Notes: a model not told the origin generated them from the letters alone. A stretch of DNA of 34,447 nucleotides from Bradyrhizobium lablabi (GCF_001440475.1 NZ_LLYB01000057.1:15758-50204); one strand, 5' to 3'. Numbered from the stretch's first letter, positions 23,234-31,299 are shown. Translations and numbers: made by a program.

Positions 23234-24166
23234 ATGACGACCGACCATGACGATACCGAGTTCGAACCGCAGCACGGCTCATCACCGACCGATCACATCC
23301 TCAATGAACTTCAGGTTTATGGCCATCGTCCCTTCCAGGACGAGCCTGACCCGAGGCCACTACCCGAAGGCAAGGCCATCGCCGGCGCCATCGCCGATAT
23401 CTTTGACGCCTTCGTGGCGACCCTCAGCGACACGCGCCTCGAACCCGACCTTGAAAACCTGCTCTGGTCGACCGTCAACCTGTTTCACCGCGCCACCGGC
23501 CGCATTGAACGCGAACTCGACGACAACGAGCAGGCGCAGCAGAAAAGCCAGCGAGAGCAAAACGGATCGGAGGTGCGATCGGTCGAACTCGAGCGGCTCA
23601 CGGCCGAAGGCGTCACTCTAATTGAACGCCGCAATGCCATGGAGCTGTTCCGCGACCTGGCCACCGAGCAATTCGAGCTTCATACCGGCTCGCCGTGGCG
23701 TCCCCGTTCCGGGTCACTCGTCAATCATCGCACGCTCACGTCAGCGATGATCGATAGCCGCGATTTCCTCGCAGCCAAGCGCCGCGCGGAAACTGAAGCG
23801 ATGCTGCCCGCCGGTCCGAAGATCGCGCTTACCGGCGGTCTCGACTTCAACGACGTTGCGCTGATCTGGGACAGGCTCGACAAGGCTCACACAAAGCACC
23901 CGGACATGGTGTTGCTGCACGGTGGTTCGCCGAAGGGCGCCGAACTGATCGCCGCCAAGTGGGCGGCCAACCGCAAGGTACCTCAGATCGCATTCAAGCC
24001 CGACTGGACCAAGAATGCCAAGGCAGCTCCGTTCAAACGCAATGACGCCATGCTCGCGGTGCTGCCGATCGGCGTCATGCACTTCCCCGGCACCGGGATA
24101 CAAGACAATCTTGCTGACAAGGCCAAGAAGCTCGGCATTCCCGTCTGGAAATTCGGCGGCGCGTAA
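23234..24166 (+). CDS. DUF2493 (SLOG-fold) protein
   Basis: This is a 310-aa protein. The first 190 residues are helical and charged (EPQHGSSPTDHILNELQVYG..., IERELDDNEQAQQKSQRE). Residues 195-310 form a DUF2493 SLOG-type Rossmann domain: KIALTGGLDFNDVALIWDRL, MVLLHGGSPKGAELIAAKWA, and NDAMLAVLPIGVMHFPG. The GG-SPKGAE loop is the family's nucleotide-derivative-binding signature. SLOG domains bind or process nucleotide-related ligands. On conjugative elements this family is frequent with DUF736 and ArdC, but its job is not established to my knowledge. Its own leader shares two structural elements with that of the DUF736 gene. Confidence 0.88.
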   Translation: MTTDHDDTEFEPQHGSSPTDHILNELQVYGHRPFQDEPDPRPLPEGKAIAGAIADIFDAFVATLSDTRLEPDLENLLWSTVNLFHRATGRIERELDDNEQAQQKSQREQNGSEVRSVELERLTAEGVTLIERRNAMELFRDLATEQFELHTGSPWRPRSGSLVNHRTLTSAMIDSRDFLAAKRRAETEAMLPAGPKIALTGGLDFNDVALIWDRLDKAHTKHPDMVLLHGGSPKGAELIAAKWAANRKVPQIAFKPDWTKNAKAAPFKRNDAMLAVLPIGVMHFPGTGIQDNLADKAKKLGIPVWKFGGA

Positions 24167-24397
24167 GCGCCGTGTCGCGGTCCGTTTTTCATCAAGGCTC
24201 GACGCTGCCAAGTACAGGTACAATTTCTCTGATCTCGACGGGTCTTGAGGCGCGAGCAGAAAGGTTTCGCTCATGCTGCAAGCAGCGGGTGACGATTATC
24301 ACTCCCATCGCGTCTCGTACTCCGTTATACTCTCGACTGCGCCGCGGTGGTGGTGGAAGGCGCGGCCGTCTTGCCTTTTGGTACGGAGACCACCACC

Positions 24398-24874
24398 ATG
24401 CTTATCCTCGGACTCTTTCTCAACACACTTGGCATCGGCCTGATCTGCTGGCTGATCTTTAGCCTCGCCGTCTATGCGCTGCCATCCTTCGCCGCGCTTT
24501 CTGTCGGGCTGGCTGGAGTTCATGCTGGCGCGGGCATCCCCGGCGCGGTTCTTATTGCAATTGTTGCCGGCGCGCTCACCCTCGTTGTTGGACAAATGGC
24601 CTTTGCTTTCACGCGATCGGCGATTCTGCGTGCCATGATCGCCGCTGCTTTTGCCGTTCCAGCAGCCGTCGCCGGCTATCAGATCGTTCACGGCCTATCG
24701 GAAATCGCGGTGCCGTCCTTGCTCTGGCGTGATGTCTTCTCTTGGACGGGCGCAATAGTGATCGGTAGCACGGCCTGGACACGGATGACTGTCTTTGCCG
24801 AATCCCCGCGACCGATCGAAGCTTTGCCGAACGGACCACAGCCAGTAGTCACTGCCACGACGCAACAGGAATGA
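24398..24874 (+). CDS. Four-helix inner-membrane protein
   Basis: The start at MLILGLFLNTLGIGLICWLIF gives a 158-aa protein. Four hydrophobic segments are visible: about 5-28, 48-68, 75-95 and 112-128. A polar C-terminal tail (ESPRPIEALPNGPQP...) follows. There is no cleavable signal peptide and no catalytic motif. A longer upstream frame from 24347 is less likely because ACCACC-ATG marks a clear start region. The placement between DUF2493 and DUF736 genes is a common ICE arrangement. Function is unknown. Confidence 0.72.
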   Translation: MLILGLFLNTLGIGLICWLIFSLAVYALPSFAALSVGLAGVHAGAGIPGAVLIAIVAGALTLVVGQMAFAFTRSAILRAMIAAAFAVPAAVAGYQIVHGLSEIAVPSLLWRDVFSWTGAIVIGSTAWTRMTVFAESPRPIEALPNGPQPVVTATTQQE

Positions 24875-25228
24875 GCCTCTGCCTCGTCGGGAGGGTCCGC
24901 TGCGATCGAGGCGTTGGTTGGCTGCTAGATCGACTGTCGGGTAACCGGTACGCCTCGGAGCGCTTGGCTCCTGGCACCTGACCATAGCACCAGGCAACGC
25001 CGGGCAGGGGCATCCTCATCGCGGGTTGTTTGTGGCCATCGATCCGTCTTTTCCTTCACTTTTGTTTCTGTCTCTTCGCCTGAGCGCAACGACACCTTGT
25101 GCAGCACAACCGACGTTCGCCACGACTTCTCCCGAGAATGCCGTATAGCGCACGGACCACGTGGCCTCTTGGTGGCTTGATCTGGCCGAAGACCGGCTAC
25201 GGCTCGATCGCCTGAACGCAACGCCGCT

Positions 25229-25285
25229 GGGAGACTTTCTTCCCCTGGGCTGACGCCCATTCCTCGCGAGCCAAGAAAGTCTCCC
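25229..25285. repeat. Long inverted repeat, element B
   Basis: GGGAGACTTTCTT (25229-25241) and AAGAAAGTCTCCC (25273-25285) are perfect 13-bp arms. Inside is TGGGC-TGAC-GCCCA at 25246-25259. Arm length, inner hairpin and the following GTCCTCCGCTGCGCTCC string parallel element A, but the arm sequences differ completely. Confidence 0.8.
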
Positions 25286-25362
25286 CGCTGGCGTCCTCCG
25301 CTGCGCTCCAGCCCGCAAGCGGGTGCGTCGTCGATCGTCTTCGGCCTGTAGATCGCCATCGA

Positions 25363-25381
25363 GGCCGCGGTGGTCGCGGCT
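25363..25381 (+). promoter_or_regulatory. GGCCGCG hairpin before the DUF736 start
   Basis: GGCCGCG pairs with CGCGGCT (one G-U pair) around GTGGT. It ends 24 nt before the start codon; the equivalent DUF2493 hairpin ends 23 nt before its start. The upstream ATCGCCA-CGA words are also shared. Confidence 0.6.
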
Positions 25382-25405
25382 CGAAACCAGCTAAGGAGAA
25401 GTAAC

Positions 25406-25726
25406 ATGGCTAACATCGGTTCTTTCAAGAAGGTCGGCAGCGATTTTCAGGGCGAGATCGTTACCCTGAGTGTCCAGGCCAAGGGCGTCCGGATCGTCAC
25501 CGAGACCAATCGCTCGAACGAGAACGCTCCGAGCCACCGCGTTTTTGTGCGCCGGGCTGAGATCGGAGCCGCCTGGTCGAAGCGCTCCGAGGAGGGCCGC
25601 GACTACCTCTCGCTCAAGCTCGATGATCCCTCGTTCAACGCGCCGATCTACGCGAACCTGTTCGACGACGAGGAAGGCGACGGCCACACCCTGATCTGGT
25701 CGCGGCCGCGCAAGAACGCCGACTGA
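25406..25726 (+). CDS. DUF736 family protein
   Basis: This is a 106-aa protein with the family's fixed opening MANIGSFKKVGSDFQGEI and the VRIVTETNRSNENAPSHRVFV, EIGAAWSKRSEEGRDYLSLKLDDPSF and PIYANLFDDE blocks. An AAGGAG Shine-Dalgarno precedes the ATG; a longer upstream frame is spurious. DUF736 proteins are abundant on alphaproteobacterial plasmids and ICEs. They look like small beta-rich, possibly nucleic-acid-binding proteins, but no function is established to my knowledge. A GC hairpin follows 16 bp after the stop. Confidence 0.93.
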   Translation: MANIGSFKKVGSDFQGEIVTLSVQAKGVRIVTETNRSNENAPSHRVFVRRAEIGAAWSKRSEEGRDYLSLKLDDPSFNAPIYANLFDDEEGDGHTLIWSRPRKNAD

Positions 25727-25742
25727 GTTCGTCCGCCGAAAG

Positions 25743-25768
25743 GCCCCGTCCGGTTCGCCGGGCGGGGC
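25743..25768 (+). terminator. GC-rich hairpin after DUF736
   Basis: An 11-bp stem with one G-U pair, GCCCCGTCCGG / CCGGGCGGGGC, has a stable TTCG tetraloop. It lies 16 bp beyond the stop. A following GTCTGG replaces a T-run, so termination efficiency is uncertain. Confidence 0.65.
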
Positions 25769-26133
25769 GTCTGGCAGCGGTCAACTCGCGGTCCAGAGAC
25801 CTGATGGAGAAACTCATTCTAGAACGCCTCAAAGGTGAGGGCCGTAACTAGAGCGAGGTTATTGCCGCGTTTTACGGCCGTTGTCGCTCGGGACTTACAA
25901 TCTGGCCAGGTCCAGGCAAATCGGCCCTGACGGGGGTTTGTTAAGCTTTTGTTTACCGGCAGCTGCGGTGCCTGATTCGGACGCCTTAGCCACTTCCGCG
26001 CCGATTTCGCGGGTTGGCGAGTCGCAAAAAGAGTCAATTGGCTCAAGCCAGATTTGATCGGCTCACCCGCCTTGCGACTCGGGTTATAGCTCCGAGGCAA
26101 CCCGGGAGCCGCGCATCACAAGAGGGCCAGCCG

Positions 26134-26283
26134 ATGCCAAACTCATTCCATGCCGCGATCGATGCCGATCTGCGTTTGAAAGGGACATGCGCGGCGCACA
26201 TCATCGTCGGCTCCTCCGCACTCGCCGGCACCATAGTATTGTTAGCCCGGATTCTGCCGCCTCTCTTGATCGGCTCTCCTTAA
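26134..26283 (+). CDS. Possible small single-span membrane protein (49 aa)
   Basis: A GAGGGC ribosome-binding-like stretch precedes this ATG. The product MPNSFHAAIDADLRLKG continues into a hydrophobic helix (AAHIIVGSSALAGTIVLLARI) and ends soon after. A longer frame from 26014 adds an Arg/Lys-rich segment of doubtful reality. I recognise no family. The 270 bp upstream contains nothing else convincing. Confidence 0.35.
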   Translation: MPNSFHAAIDADLRLKGTCAAHIIVGSSALAGTIVLLARILPPLLIGSP

Positions 26284-26355
26284 AGCAACTCAATCATGTC
26301 CGTTCGATGCATCGCTGATCTGCTCGACCGGCTTTTGACCTGTTCTTCCGACGAA

Positions 26356-26403
26356 AAACCGGACCTTTGTACAATAGCCATCACTTGCACAAAGGTCCGG
26401 TTT
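26356..26403 (-). terminator. Terminator of the lysine-rich gene
   Basis: A perfect 15-bp stem, AAACCGGACCTTTGT with ACAAAGGTCCGGTTT, extends past one mismatch by CAA/TTG around a 10-nt loop. Read leftward, the stem is followed by a T-run (GGTTTTTCG), so it fits an intrinsic terminator for the leftward lysine-rich ORF 110 bp away. Confidence 0.75.
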
Positions 26404-26513
26404 CATCATTTGCCGGCATGGTTCCTTTGCGGAAGCAAAACGCAGGCGCCGTTTCAGGAGGACGCCGTTGGCTTGGATGCTAGCCGGATGGCGGGACCAG
26501 TCTCGTCGACGAA

Positions 26514-26576
26514 CTACTTCTTCTTTTTGGCTTTCTTCTTGGTGACCTTCTTGGCCTTCTTCGCTTTCTTAGCCAT
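26514..26576 (-). CDS. Tiny lysine-rich protein (20 aa)
   Basis: The minus strand reads MAKKAKKAKKVTKKKAKKKK and stops. A GGAGAG Shine-Dalgarno sits 6 nt before the ATG, and a 15-bp terminator with a T-run lies downstream, so it has a complete small transcription unit. Thirteen of 20 residues are lysine. Very short Lys/Ala proteins of this type resemble histone H1 tails and could coat DNA or RNA; the function here is unknown. The plus-strand frame of 114 codons over it (Phe-rich) is a shadow. Confidence 0.6.
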   Translation of the reverse strand: MAKKAKKAKKVTKKKAKKKK

Positions 26577-27015
26577 CTTGCTCTCCAAACGTTTTGACAA
26601 CGGATCACACAAGCCAGGAATCGGCAAGTGCGACATCTAGATTACAGTAAAATCGTAAAGCAGGTGCTGCATATCGAACACGGCAAGGACCATGGCAATC
26701 AACGCCGTAGAGCCTGGCGCAGTCGCGCTGGTCTGCGCGCCACTTGACCGTTCGAACCAATAGCAAACATTATCGGGCCATAGGCGACGCAAGCGATGCC
26801 GGCGGATTCCCAAGGCGACCCGAGGTCCCAACCAGAAGGCTCACACGAATCCTCGTTCCTGTTCTCACCATGGTGCGGGGCGATCTCTGCGCATGGGCAT
26901 CAACCGACTGCCTGGACGGCCGTCCGGTGGCGCAGACCACACCTCTTCCTGGTCTTGATAAGCGATCCTCTCGCACTGCGCAGGGGCCACTTTCACGCCT
27001 CAATCCCTTCGGATC
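26577..27015. promoter_or_regulatory. Intergenic region upstream of the fseA-like gene
   Basis: These 440 bp hold no credible gene. A 12-bp perfect palindrome, GGACGGCCGTCC, lies at about 26916-26927. No CCTG-N10-CAGG lux box is seen, so direct TraR control of the downstream gene is not evident. Confidence 0.45.
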
Positions 27016-27867
27016 ATGCCGCTGGTCACAACCGGCCTTTGGGGGCATTGTTTGAACCGTGAAAGTCCTGGCGCGACTGCGCCGGAGATACGCGCAACGC
27101 CTCATACTGTGGGGCCCTACGGTCCGAGCGACTGGGCCTGGGAGTTCCTACGCCGAAACCAGGACTATGCCACCGACTGGCGTGCCTCCGTCCCAAGACA
27201 GCTTCCATACGTCACCTTATGCGACGGCACCCAAGTCTTGCGGCTGCGGCGGCGCTATCCGCGTGCCGAACGATGGGGGCTTTACGCCTTCACTAACCCA
27301 TCCAAGACGGCCAGCGAAACGCCGGTCTTCTGGCTTCCATCGACCAGTCGGCGCCTCGTTCGCGCCCGCTACGTGAAGCCGGATCATCGCGATGAAGCGG
27401 CAACTTCACCGCTTGCTGCCTTTCAAGTCAGCCGTTCGGCAGCCATCGGCGTCGATGGCATTCCTGTAGTAATGTTGAAGGGACAAGGCAGCCACGTGGC
27501 CGTTGAACTTCATGATGCTACACCCCTGACGAGACCATCCCGGATAGTCTTTGAGCTCGACGGACTGGACGATCTTAATGGCCAGACTGAGCGTCTCAAA
27601 ACCCTACAGCGGTTCATGAAGCCTCCGCCTAGGAGCGATGGCGGCTCGTCATTTGCCAATGATGAGCGCCTCTATCACGCACTCGTCGCGCTTGACGCAA
27701 GCATGGCGGGAAAGACCTATCGGCAGATCGCAATCGCGATCTTTGGCGAAAAGCGCGTCGCTGAAGAATGGGGTGGTGCAAGCCAATTCCTGAAAGATCG
27801 GACCCGGCGCCTGGTCGCTAAAGGCCACGAGTTGATGGGCGGCGGTTACCGCGATCTTCTCACCTGA
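27016..27867 (+). CDS. fseA: FseA-like excision activator (DUF6499 + DUF2285 in one frame)
   Basis: This is a 283-aa protein. The N-terminal part has the DUF6499 pattern (YGPSDWAWEFLRRNQDYATDW) at about residues 35-55, and the C-terminal 90 residues have the DUF2285 helix-turn-helix (DERLYHALVALDASMAGKTYRQIAIAIFG, then KDRTRRLVAKGHELMGGGYRDLL). In the Mesorhizobium loti R7A symbiosis ICE these two domains are separate ORFs joined by programmed frameshifting to make FseA, the activator of rdfS and hence excision. Here both domains lie in one continuous frame. The start is uncertain: ATG 27016 or TTG 27052, the latter after GGGGG. It lies 132 bp upstream of the rdfS-like gene, fitting local activation. 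Confidence 0.85.
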   Translation: MPLVTTGLWGHCLNRESPGATAPEIRATPHTVGPYGPSDWAWEFLRRNQDYATDWRASVPRQLPYVTLCDGTQVLRLRRRYPRAERWGLYAFTNPSKTASETPVFWLPSTSRRLVRARYVKPDHRDEAATSPLAAFQVSRSAAIGVDGIPVVMLKGQGSHVAVELHDATPLTRPSRIVFELDGLDDLNGQTERLKTLQRFMKPPPRSDGGSSFANDERLYHALVALDASMAGKTYRQIAIAIFGEKRVAEEWGGASQFLKDRTRRLVAKGHELMGGGYRDLLT

Positions 27868-27999
27868 TTGGACCGCGTTGCCCCTCGCGGGGTGGCGATT
27901 GTCTGCCATGCTGCTTCCGACACTCGCCTCTGTGCTCTCTTTTGACGAGGTTGCCGCTCGCGCTCGCATCCGGCGAGGCGCAATGGTGGAGCTTTGGCG

Positions 28000-28218
28000 A
28001 TGGCCGGAGACGATGCGAAAGACGGCGAGAAGCCGTTCCTTAATACCAAAGAGGCCGCCGCCTGGCTGCGGCTGACCAAGAACACGCTTGAGAAAATGCG
28101 GGTCAACGGTACCGGGCCGATCTATCGCAAGCACGGCCGATACGTTCGCTACCACATCGAAGACCTCGTCGATTATTCGAACGCAACAAAGCGGAGGTCG
28201 ACCTCCGATGACCGCTAG
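28000..28218 (+). CDS. rdfS: RdfS-like excisionase (MerR-type helix-turn-helix)
   Basis: This is a 72-aa recombination directionality factor. FLNTKEAAAWLRLTKNTLEKMRVNG is a winged helix-turn-helix of the excisionase family, and PIYRKHGRYVRYHIEDLVDY is the wing and last helix. The ATG at 28000 follows GGTGGAG; a TTG six bases earlier is less likely. It overlaps traF by 11 bp, as in an operon. In the mesorhizobial ICE, RdfS binds the attachment site and drives integrase IntS toward excision; the integrase is outside this window. The upstream gene encodes the likely activator. Confidence 0.88.
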   Translation: MAGDDAKDGEKPFLNTKEAAAWLRLTKNTLEKMRVNGTGPIYRKHGRYVRYHIEDLVDYSNATKRRSTSDDR

Positions 28219-28744
28219 ATTTGCTCGTTTGCGCGGGAAAGTGGTGGTCCTGGCGGTTATTTCTGTATCAATGGTTTTGACAATCGTAGCGCTGGCGCCC
28301 CATCCGCCGCTCATCGTCTACAACGCCTCGGGCAGCGCGCCGTTCGGATTCTATCGCGTCGAGCGCAGATTGCCCGTGCGCGGCGAAACCGCGGTGATCG
28401 AGCCGCCGCCGCTGATTGGATTGATGCTGGTCTCCCGCGGAATCCTGCCGCCTTCCGTCCCGCTCATCAAGCAGATCGCAGCGGTCGGAGGCGACGAAGT
28501 GTGCCGTTCCAACGAGTCGGGCGGGGTGCTTTCCATAAACGGAAAGGTGGTCGCCGAGACTTTCGAAAAGGGGCGCGACGGACGGCCGCTGCCGGCCTGG
28601 GAAGGATGTATGAGGCTGGTTGATGGGGAGTTCTTCCTGCTGCAGCCGCATCCGCTGTCGTTCGATTCGAGATATTTCGGGCCGGTGATGCGGTGCGACA
28701 TTGTAGGCGTTGCCAAGCCGCTCTGGACCTGGAATCCCGGTTGA
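28208..28744 (+). CDS. traF: TraF-like conjugative signal peptidase (S26)
   Basis: This is a 178-aa protein. A membrane anchor (VVVLAVISVSMVLTIVALA) at about 12-30 is followed by a periplasmic S26 peptidase domain. Ser43 in SGSAPFGFY is the likely nucleophile and Lys88 in LIKQIAAVGGDEV the general base. FSLQPHPLSFDSRYFGP-like C-terminal residues (here FLLQPHPLSFDSRYFGP) complete the fold. TraF of RP4 type processes and cyclises the pilin TrbC. The start codon lies within rdfS, so the two are translationally coupled, which links pilin maturation with excision. The gene ends 12 bp before the convergent peptidase gene. Confidence 0.92.
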   Translation: MTARFARLRGKVVVLAVISVSMVLTIVALAPHPPLIVYNASGSAPFGFYRVERRLPVRGETAVIEPPPLIGLMLVSRGILPPSVPLIKQIAAVGGDEVCRSNESGGVLSINGKVVAETFEKGRDGRPLPAWEGCMRLVDGEFFLLQPHPLSFDSRYFGPVMRCDIVGVAKPLWTWNPG

Positions 28745-28756
28745 TAGGCGCGCTGC

Positions 28757-29917
28757 TCATGTGCAACCGGCATCGGGCCGCGGTCCATTCAGCCGTGTGC
28801 AAATCTTGTTCTGAAGCGACTTCATATAGACGCCGGTTTCGCGATAGATGAACGTGAGGATCGGTCCAAGGTCACCTTGCAGGATTGCAACAGGCTTGAA
28901 ATTCGGGTCACCGGGTTTGGTTGGAAGGCCCTCGGCCACCGGTTTGAGCTTCTCCGCCATACGCTGAAGCCGCTGTTCCATCGGCGGATGTGAGATCGAG
29001 CGCCCAGGATAATAGATCGTTCCCTTCTTTCCTTTTAAAGCCGCACAGACAAATGTTTTGGCGTTCTTCTCAATCTCTTTGTCAGGGGTCGGGAAATTCT
29101 GAGGTTCGAACGACGGATGAACCTTGGGCTTACTAACAAAATCGCGCCTCGCGTTGAGAAGCTGCCAACCATTGGACGCCAGCGCCAGCTGGTCGATGTT
29201 TGAATAAACCGAACCTCGCTCTGACAAGATCGGTTCACGGTACGGGGCTTCTCCGACAAGCTTCACCAGAACGTCAAAGGACATCGCATCGGTTTCCTCC
29301 TCAACCTTCAATGAAACCGGGTCGCAAGCTTCCCGCAAGGCGTCAATCCTGGCCGATGGCGCCGTGCCAAGATCAATTTGTTCGACACGCCCTGCATACT
29401 CTCCAAGACGCCTTTGCTTGAGATGCCCGAGTTCGTGGGCAACGACGTAGAGCAAGGCAATGCTTTCCCGCTCCTCGCTACGCCCGGCTTTGGCAAAAAC
29501 CTGTACCGCGCTCGATGAGCAGCGCATCTCCGGCCGATCAACGGCCGCGACGACGCACCCGCCGAGAACGCTCAACGGGTCGACGGCGTCTGCCTCGCCG
29601 GGTGTCCTGGTGGCGCATCCGCCAGCGTCGGTAGCGCCCTTTGGGGCGTCGAGCACAACATAGACGTCCAGCGTTTGTGGGTCGGCAGAAGGTGAGACAG
29701 GGTTTATCGCGACCTTGCTGACCGGCAACTGTTTGCCCATAGCCGCGTAAGCTCCGATCGCCCGTTTGAGGGTCGCTTGTAGGATTGCGTTCTTCGAGCT
29801 GTCCAGGCGGCACGACGGGATTTTTGGGGCGGAGCTGGCATCTTGGGCGCTCGCGAGAGCCCCAAGAGCAAGCAGGCACAACGACACCGTGGCAGCGGAA
29901 AAGGCTTTCAAACACAT
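28757..29917 (-). CDS. Exported M48-like metallopeptidase
   Basis: This is a 386-aa protein with a cleavable signal peptide (MCLKAFSAATVSLCLLALGA, then ALASAQ). VVAHELGHLKQ at about residues 157-167 is a zinc HExxH motif of M48 type, and the later EEETDAMSFDVLVKL supplies the downstream third-ligand Glu. Several cysteines suggest disulfides in the periplasm. A C-terminal region contains SHPPMEQRLQRMAEKL, the R-rich block that M48 proteases usually carry near the end. It follows the Het-C-like gene by 1 nt, so both are one leftward operon. Target unknown; cargo rather than transfer machinery seems likely. Confidence 0.78.
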   Translation of the reverse strand: MCLKAFSAATVSLCLLALGALASAQDASSAPKIPSCRLDSSKNAILQATLKRAIGAYAAMGKQLPVSKVAINPVSPSADPQTLDVYVVLDAPKGATDAGGCATRTPGEADAVDPLSVLGGCVVAAVDRPEMRCSSSAVQVFAKAGRSEERESIALLYVVAHELGHLKQRRLGEYAGRVEQIDLGTAPSARIDALREACDPVSLKVEEETDAMSFDVLVKLVGEAPYREPILSERGSVYSNIDQLALASNGWQLLNARRDFVSKPKVHPSFEPQNFPTPDKEIEKNAKTFVCAALKGKKGTIYYPGRSISHPPMEQRLQRMAEKLKPVAEGLPTKPGDPNFKPVAILQGDLGPILTFIYRETGVYMKSLQNKICTRLNGPRPDAGCT

Positions 29918-29918
29918 C

Positions 29919-30782
29919 TCACAATCCCCGGCGATCGAGCAGGATTTCGAACGCTACATTGGGACCGTTGAGTTCCTTCAGGACCGGCCAGCGCTGGAAC
30001 GCATCCTCCATCAGTTGAAGGGACGCCTGACGGGCCAAAAAGACTGCCAAGCGAAATTGGCTAAGATTGTTCAGGTGAGGAATGAGGCGTTTGCCGCTAA
30101 CAGTATCGGCCGAATCCTTCGCAAGGTTGCGATGCGAAATCGTGCCCGCAGGGCAGTCTTGCGGAAACCCCCAGAATACGTATCCCGAGACGAGACCTGC
30201 CTTCCGTAAATCGGCGATCTTGTCCTGATCGGCCTTGCGCCAGGGCGCGATTACGGGGATTTCGCCGGCCTCCTTTACTTTCGGAGCCTGTAGCTCGGCG
30301 TAATTGGTGTGGGCGTAGAAGTCCTGCACGGCATGCAAAGCCTGGCCCGGCGAAAAGAATGCGGCCTTGGCCGCGCTGGTCATAGCGCCGGTATCGCCTC
30401 TGTTTTTGGCTGCCAGTGCATCGCTGGCATGGCGGCCGGCTTCCTCGATCAGGGACATAAGATAGGTCTGGGCCCCCTCAAAATGGCAGTTATCGAAATG
30501 GGCCTTGGACTCGAATTGGTGGCGGATATCCTGGACATAGAGCGCCATGCGAAGCTCGCCGATATAGGGATTATCCGCCAGCCCTTCCAGTAACTGCTTG
30601 TGGGCTGGGAAATCGAACGGCTTTTCGCAGCCGACGCACATCCCGACCGACTTGGACTTGCCAAGCGCAGGTACGTTCTCGGAGGGCGGGGGAGGTTTTT
30701 TCGGAGTGGCCGGGCTTTGCGCCATTGCTGCTGTCGCAACAAACGCCATCAATGCACCGAGGATGGATGGCGCGATCTTCAT
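29919..30782 (-). CDS. Exported Het-C/phospholipase-C-like protein
   Basis: This is a 287-aa protein with a signal peptide (MKIAPSILGALMAFVATAAMA, cut after AMAQ). A central LHAVQDFYAHTNYAEL motif near residues 147-163 is typical of the Het-C/VWA7 N-terminal and zinc-dependent phospholipase C-like fold, whose His and Asp residues bind metals. MCVGCEKPF near residue 47 may form a disulfide. It is the first gene of a leftward operon with the M48-like peptidase. Two exported hydrolase-like proteins together suggest an envelope-directed system; substrate and partners are unknown. The assignment rests on this one motif. Confidence 0.65.
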   Translation of the reverse strand: MKIAPSILGALMAFVATAAMAQSPATPKKPPPPSENVPALGKSKSVGMCVGCEKPFDFPAHKQLLEGLADNPYIGELRMALYVQDIRHQFESKAHFDNCHFEGAQTYLMSLIEEAGRHASDALAAKNRGDTGAMTSAAKAAFFSPGQALHAVQDFYAHTNYAELQAPKVKEAGEIPVIAPWRKADQDKIADLRKAGLVSGYVFWGFPQDCPAGTISHRNLAKDSADTVSGKRLIPHLNNLSQFRLAVFLARQASLQLMEDAFQRWPVLKELNGPNVAFEILLDRRGL

Positions 30783-31035
30783 GTGTCACACTCCAGTTCA
30801 TTGCTTCAGAATTGACGGCTCGCGACGGCGGGGCCTAGTCGCACAGAGTTGTTTTCGTCGGATGAAACCGATCTCCGCACCGATCATTTCGTTGTCTGGA
30901 TAGGCCGCCGCGCCGGTTGTTGAGGGCTTCAATTGTAGTTTGGGAATTGAAGATGAAACGCCATCCGTTGGCTCTGCATTGGAAATATTCTTCAACATTT
31001 ATCTGGCCAGCCATCTTCGCGATTATGGGAGTAGG

Positions 31036-31077
31036 TTGTCCTAGAAAGGCGAGACCGGTGCGGGATCTCGAGGACAA
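31036..31077. repeat. Compound hairpin 1
   Basis: TTGTCCT (31036-31042) pairs with AGGACAA (31071-31077), and CGAGA (31050-31054) pairs with TCTCG (31066-31070), with a 7-nt bulge on the left side only. Confidence 0.6.
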
Positions 31078-31087
31078 TGCAGTTGGT

Positions 31088-31138
31088 CTGTTGAGCCGAT
31101 TTCGGGCGAAGACCGTAGCCGAAATCGTCCCTCAACAG
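31088..31138. repeat. Compound hairpin 2
   Basis: CTGTTGAG (31088-31095) pairs with CTCAACAG (31131-31138), and CGATTTCGG (31097-31105) pairs with CCGAAATCG (31119-31127), with a small internal loop between them. Seventeen perfect pairs make this one of the strongest structures in the window. No T-run follows. Confidence 0.75.
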
Positions 31139-31299
31139 GTTCTCTATTTGCGCTTCCTGCGCCCCATCGATGCGAAGGCCGGGGTCAAAACTATTCCAGG
31201 CAATCATAACTCAACTTCGAATTGACGCATTGTTGGGAAACAACTTTTTATAAGTCGTAAGCGTCCGGCGGCTGCACATCGGGCAGCTCGTGACACCCC

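Larger units (their letters stand above)
24875..25405. promoter_or_regulatory. 530-bp structured intergenic region before DUF736
   Basis: No gene is credible here. It contains the 13-bp inverted repeat at 25229-25285 and the GGCCGCG hairpin at 25363-25381. Minus-strand open frames of up to 167 codons have no recognisable features and cross the inverted repeat. Confidence 0.6.
30783..31299. other. Intergenic region with two strong hairpins
   Basis: No convincing gene is seen in 517 bp. Compound hairpins occupy 31036-31077 and 31088-31138. The leftward Het-C-like gene's promoter should lie in 30783-30900. The short frames here have no recognisable motif. Confidence 0.5.

Noticed and set aside
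26296..26640. 114-codon plus-strand frame with a Phe-rich hydrophobic stretch
   Set aside because: The Phe run is the reverse strand of the lysine codons of the 20-aa gene, and the frame crosses its terminator.
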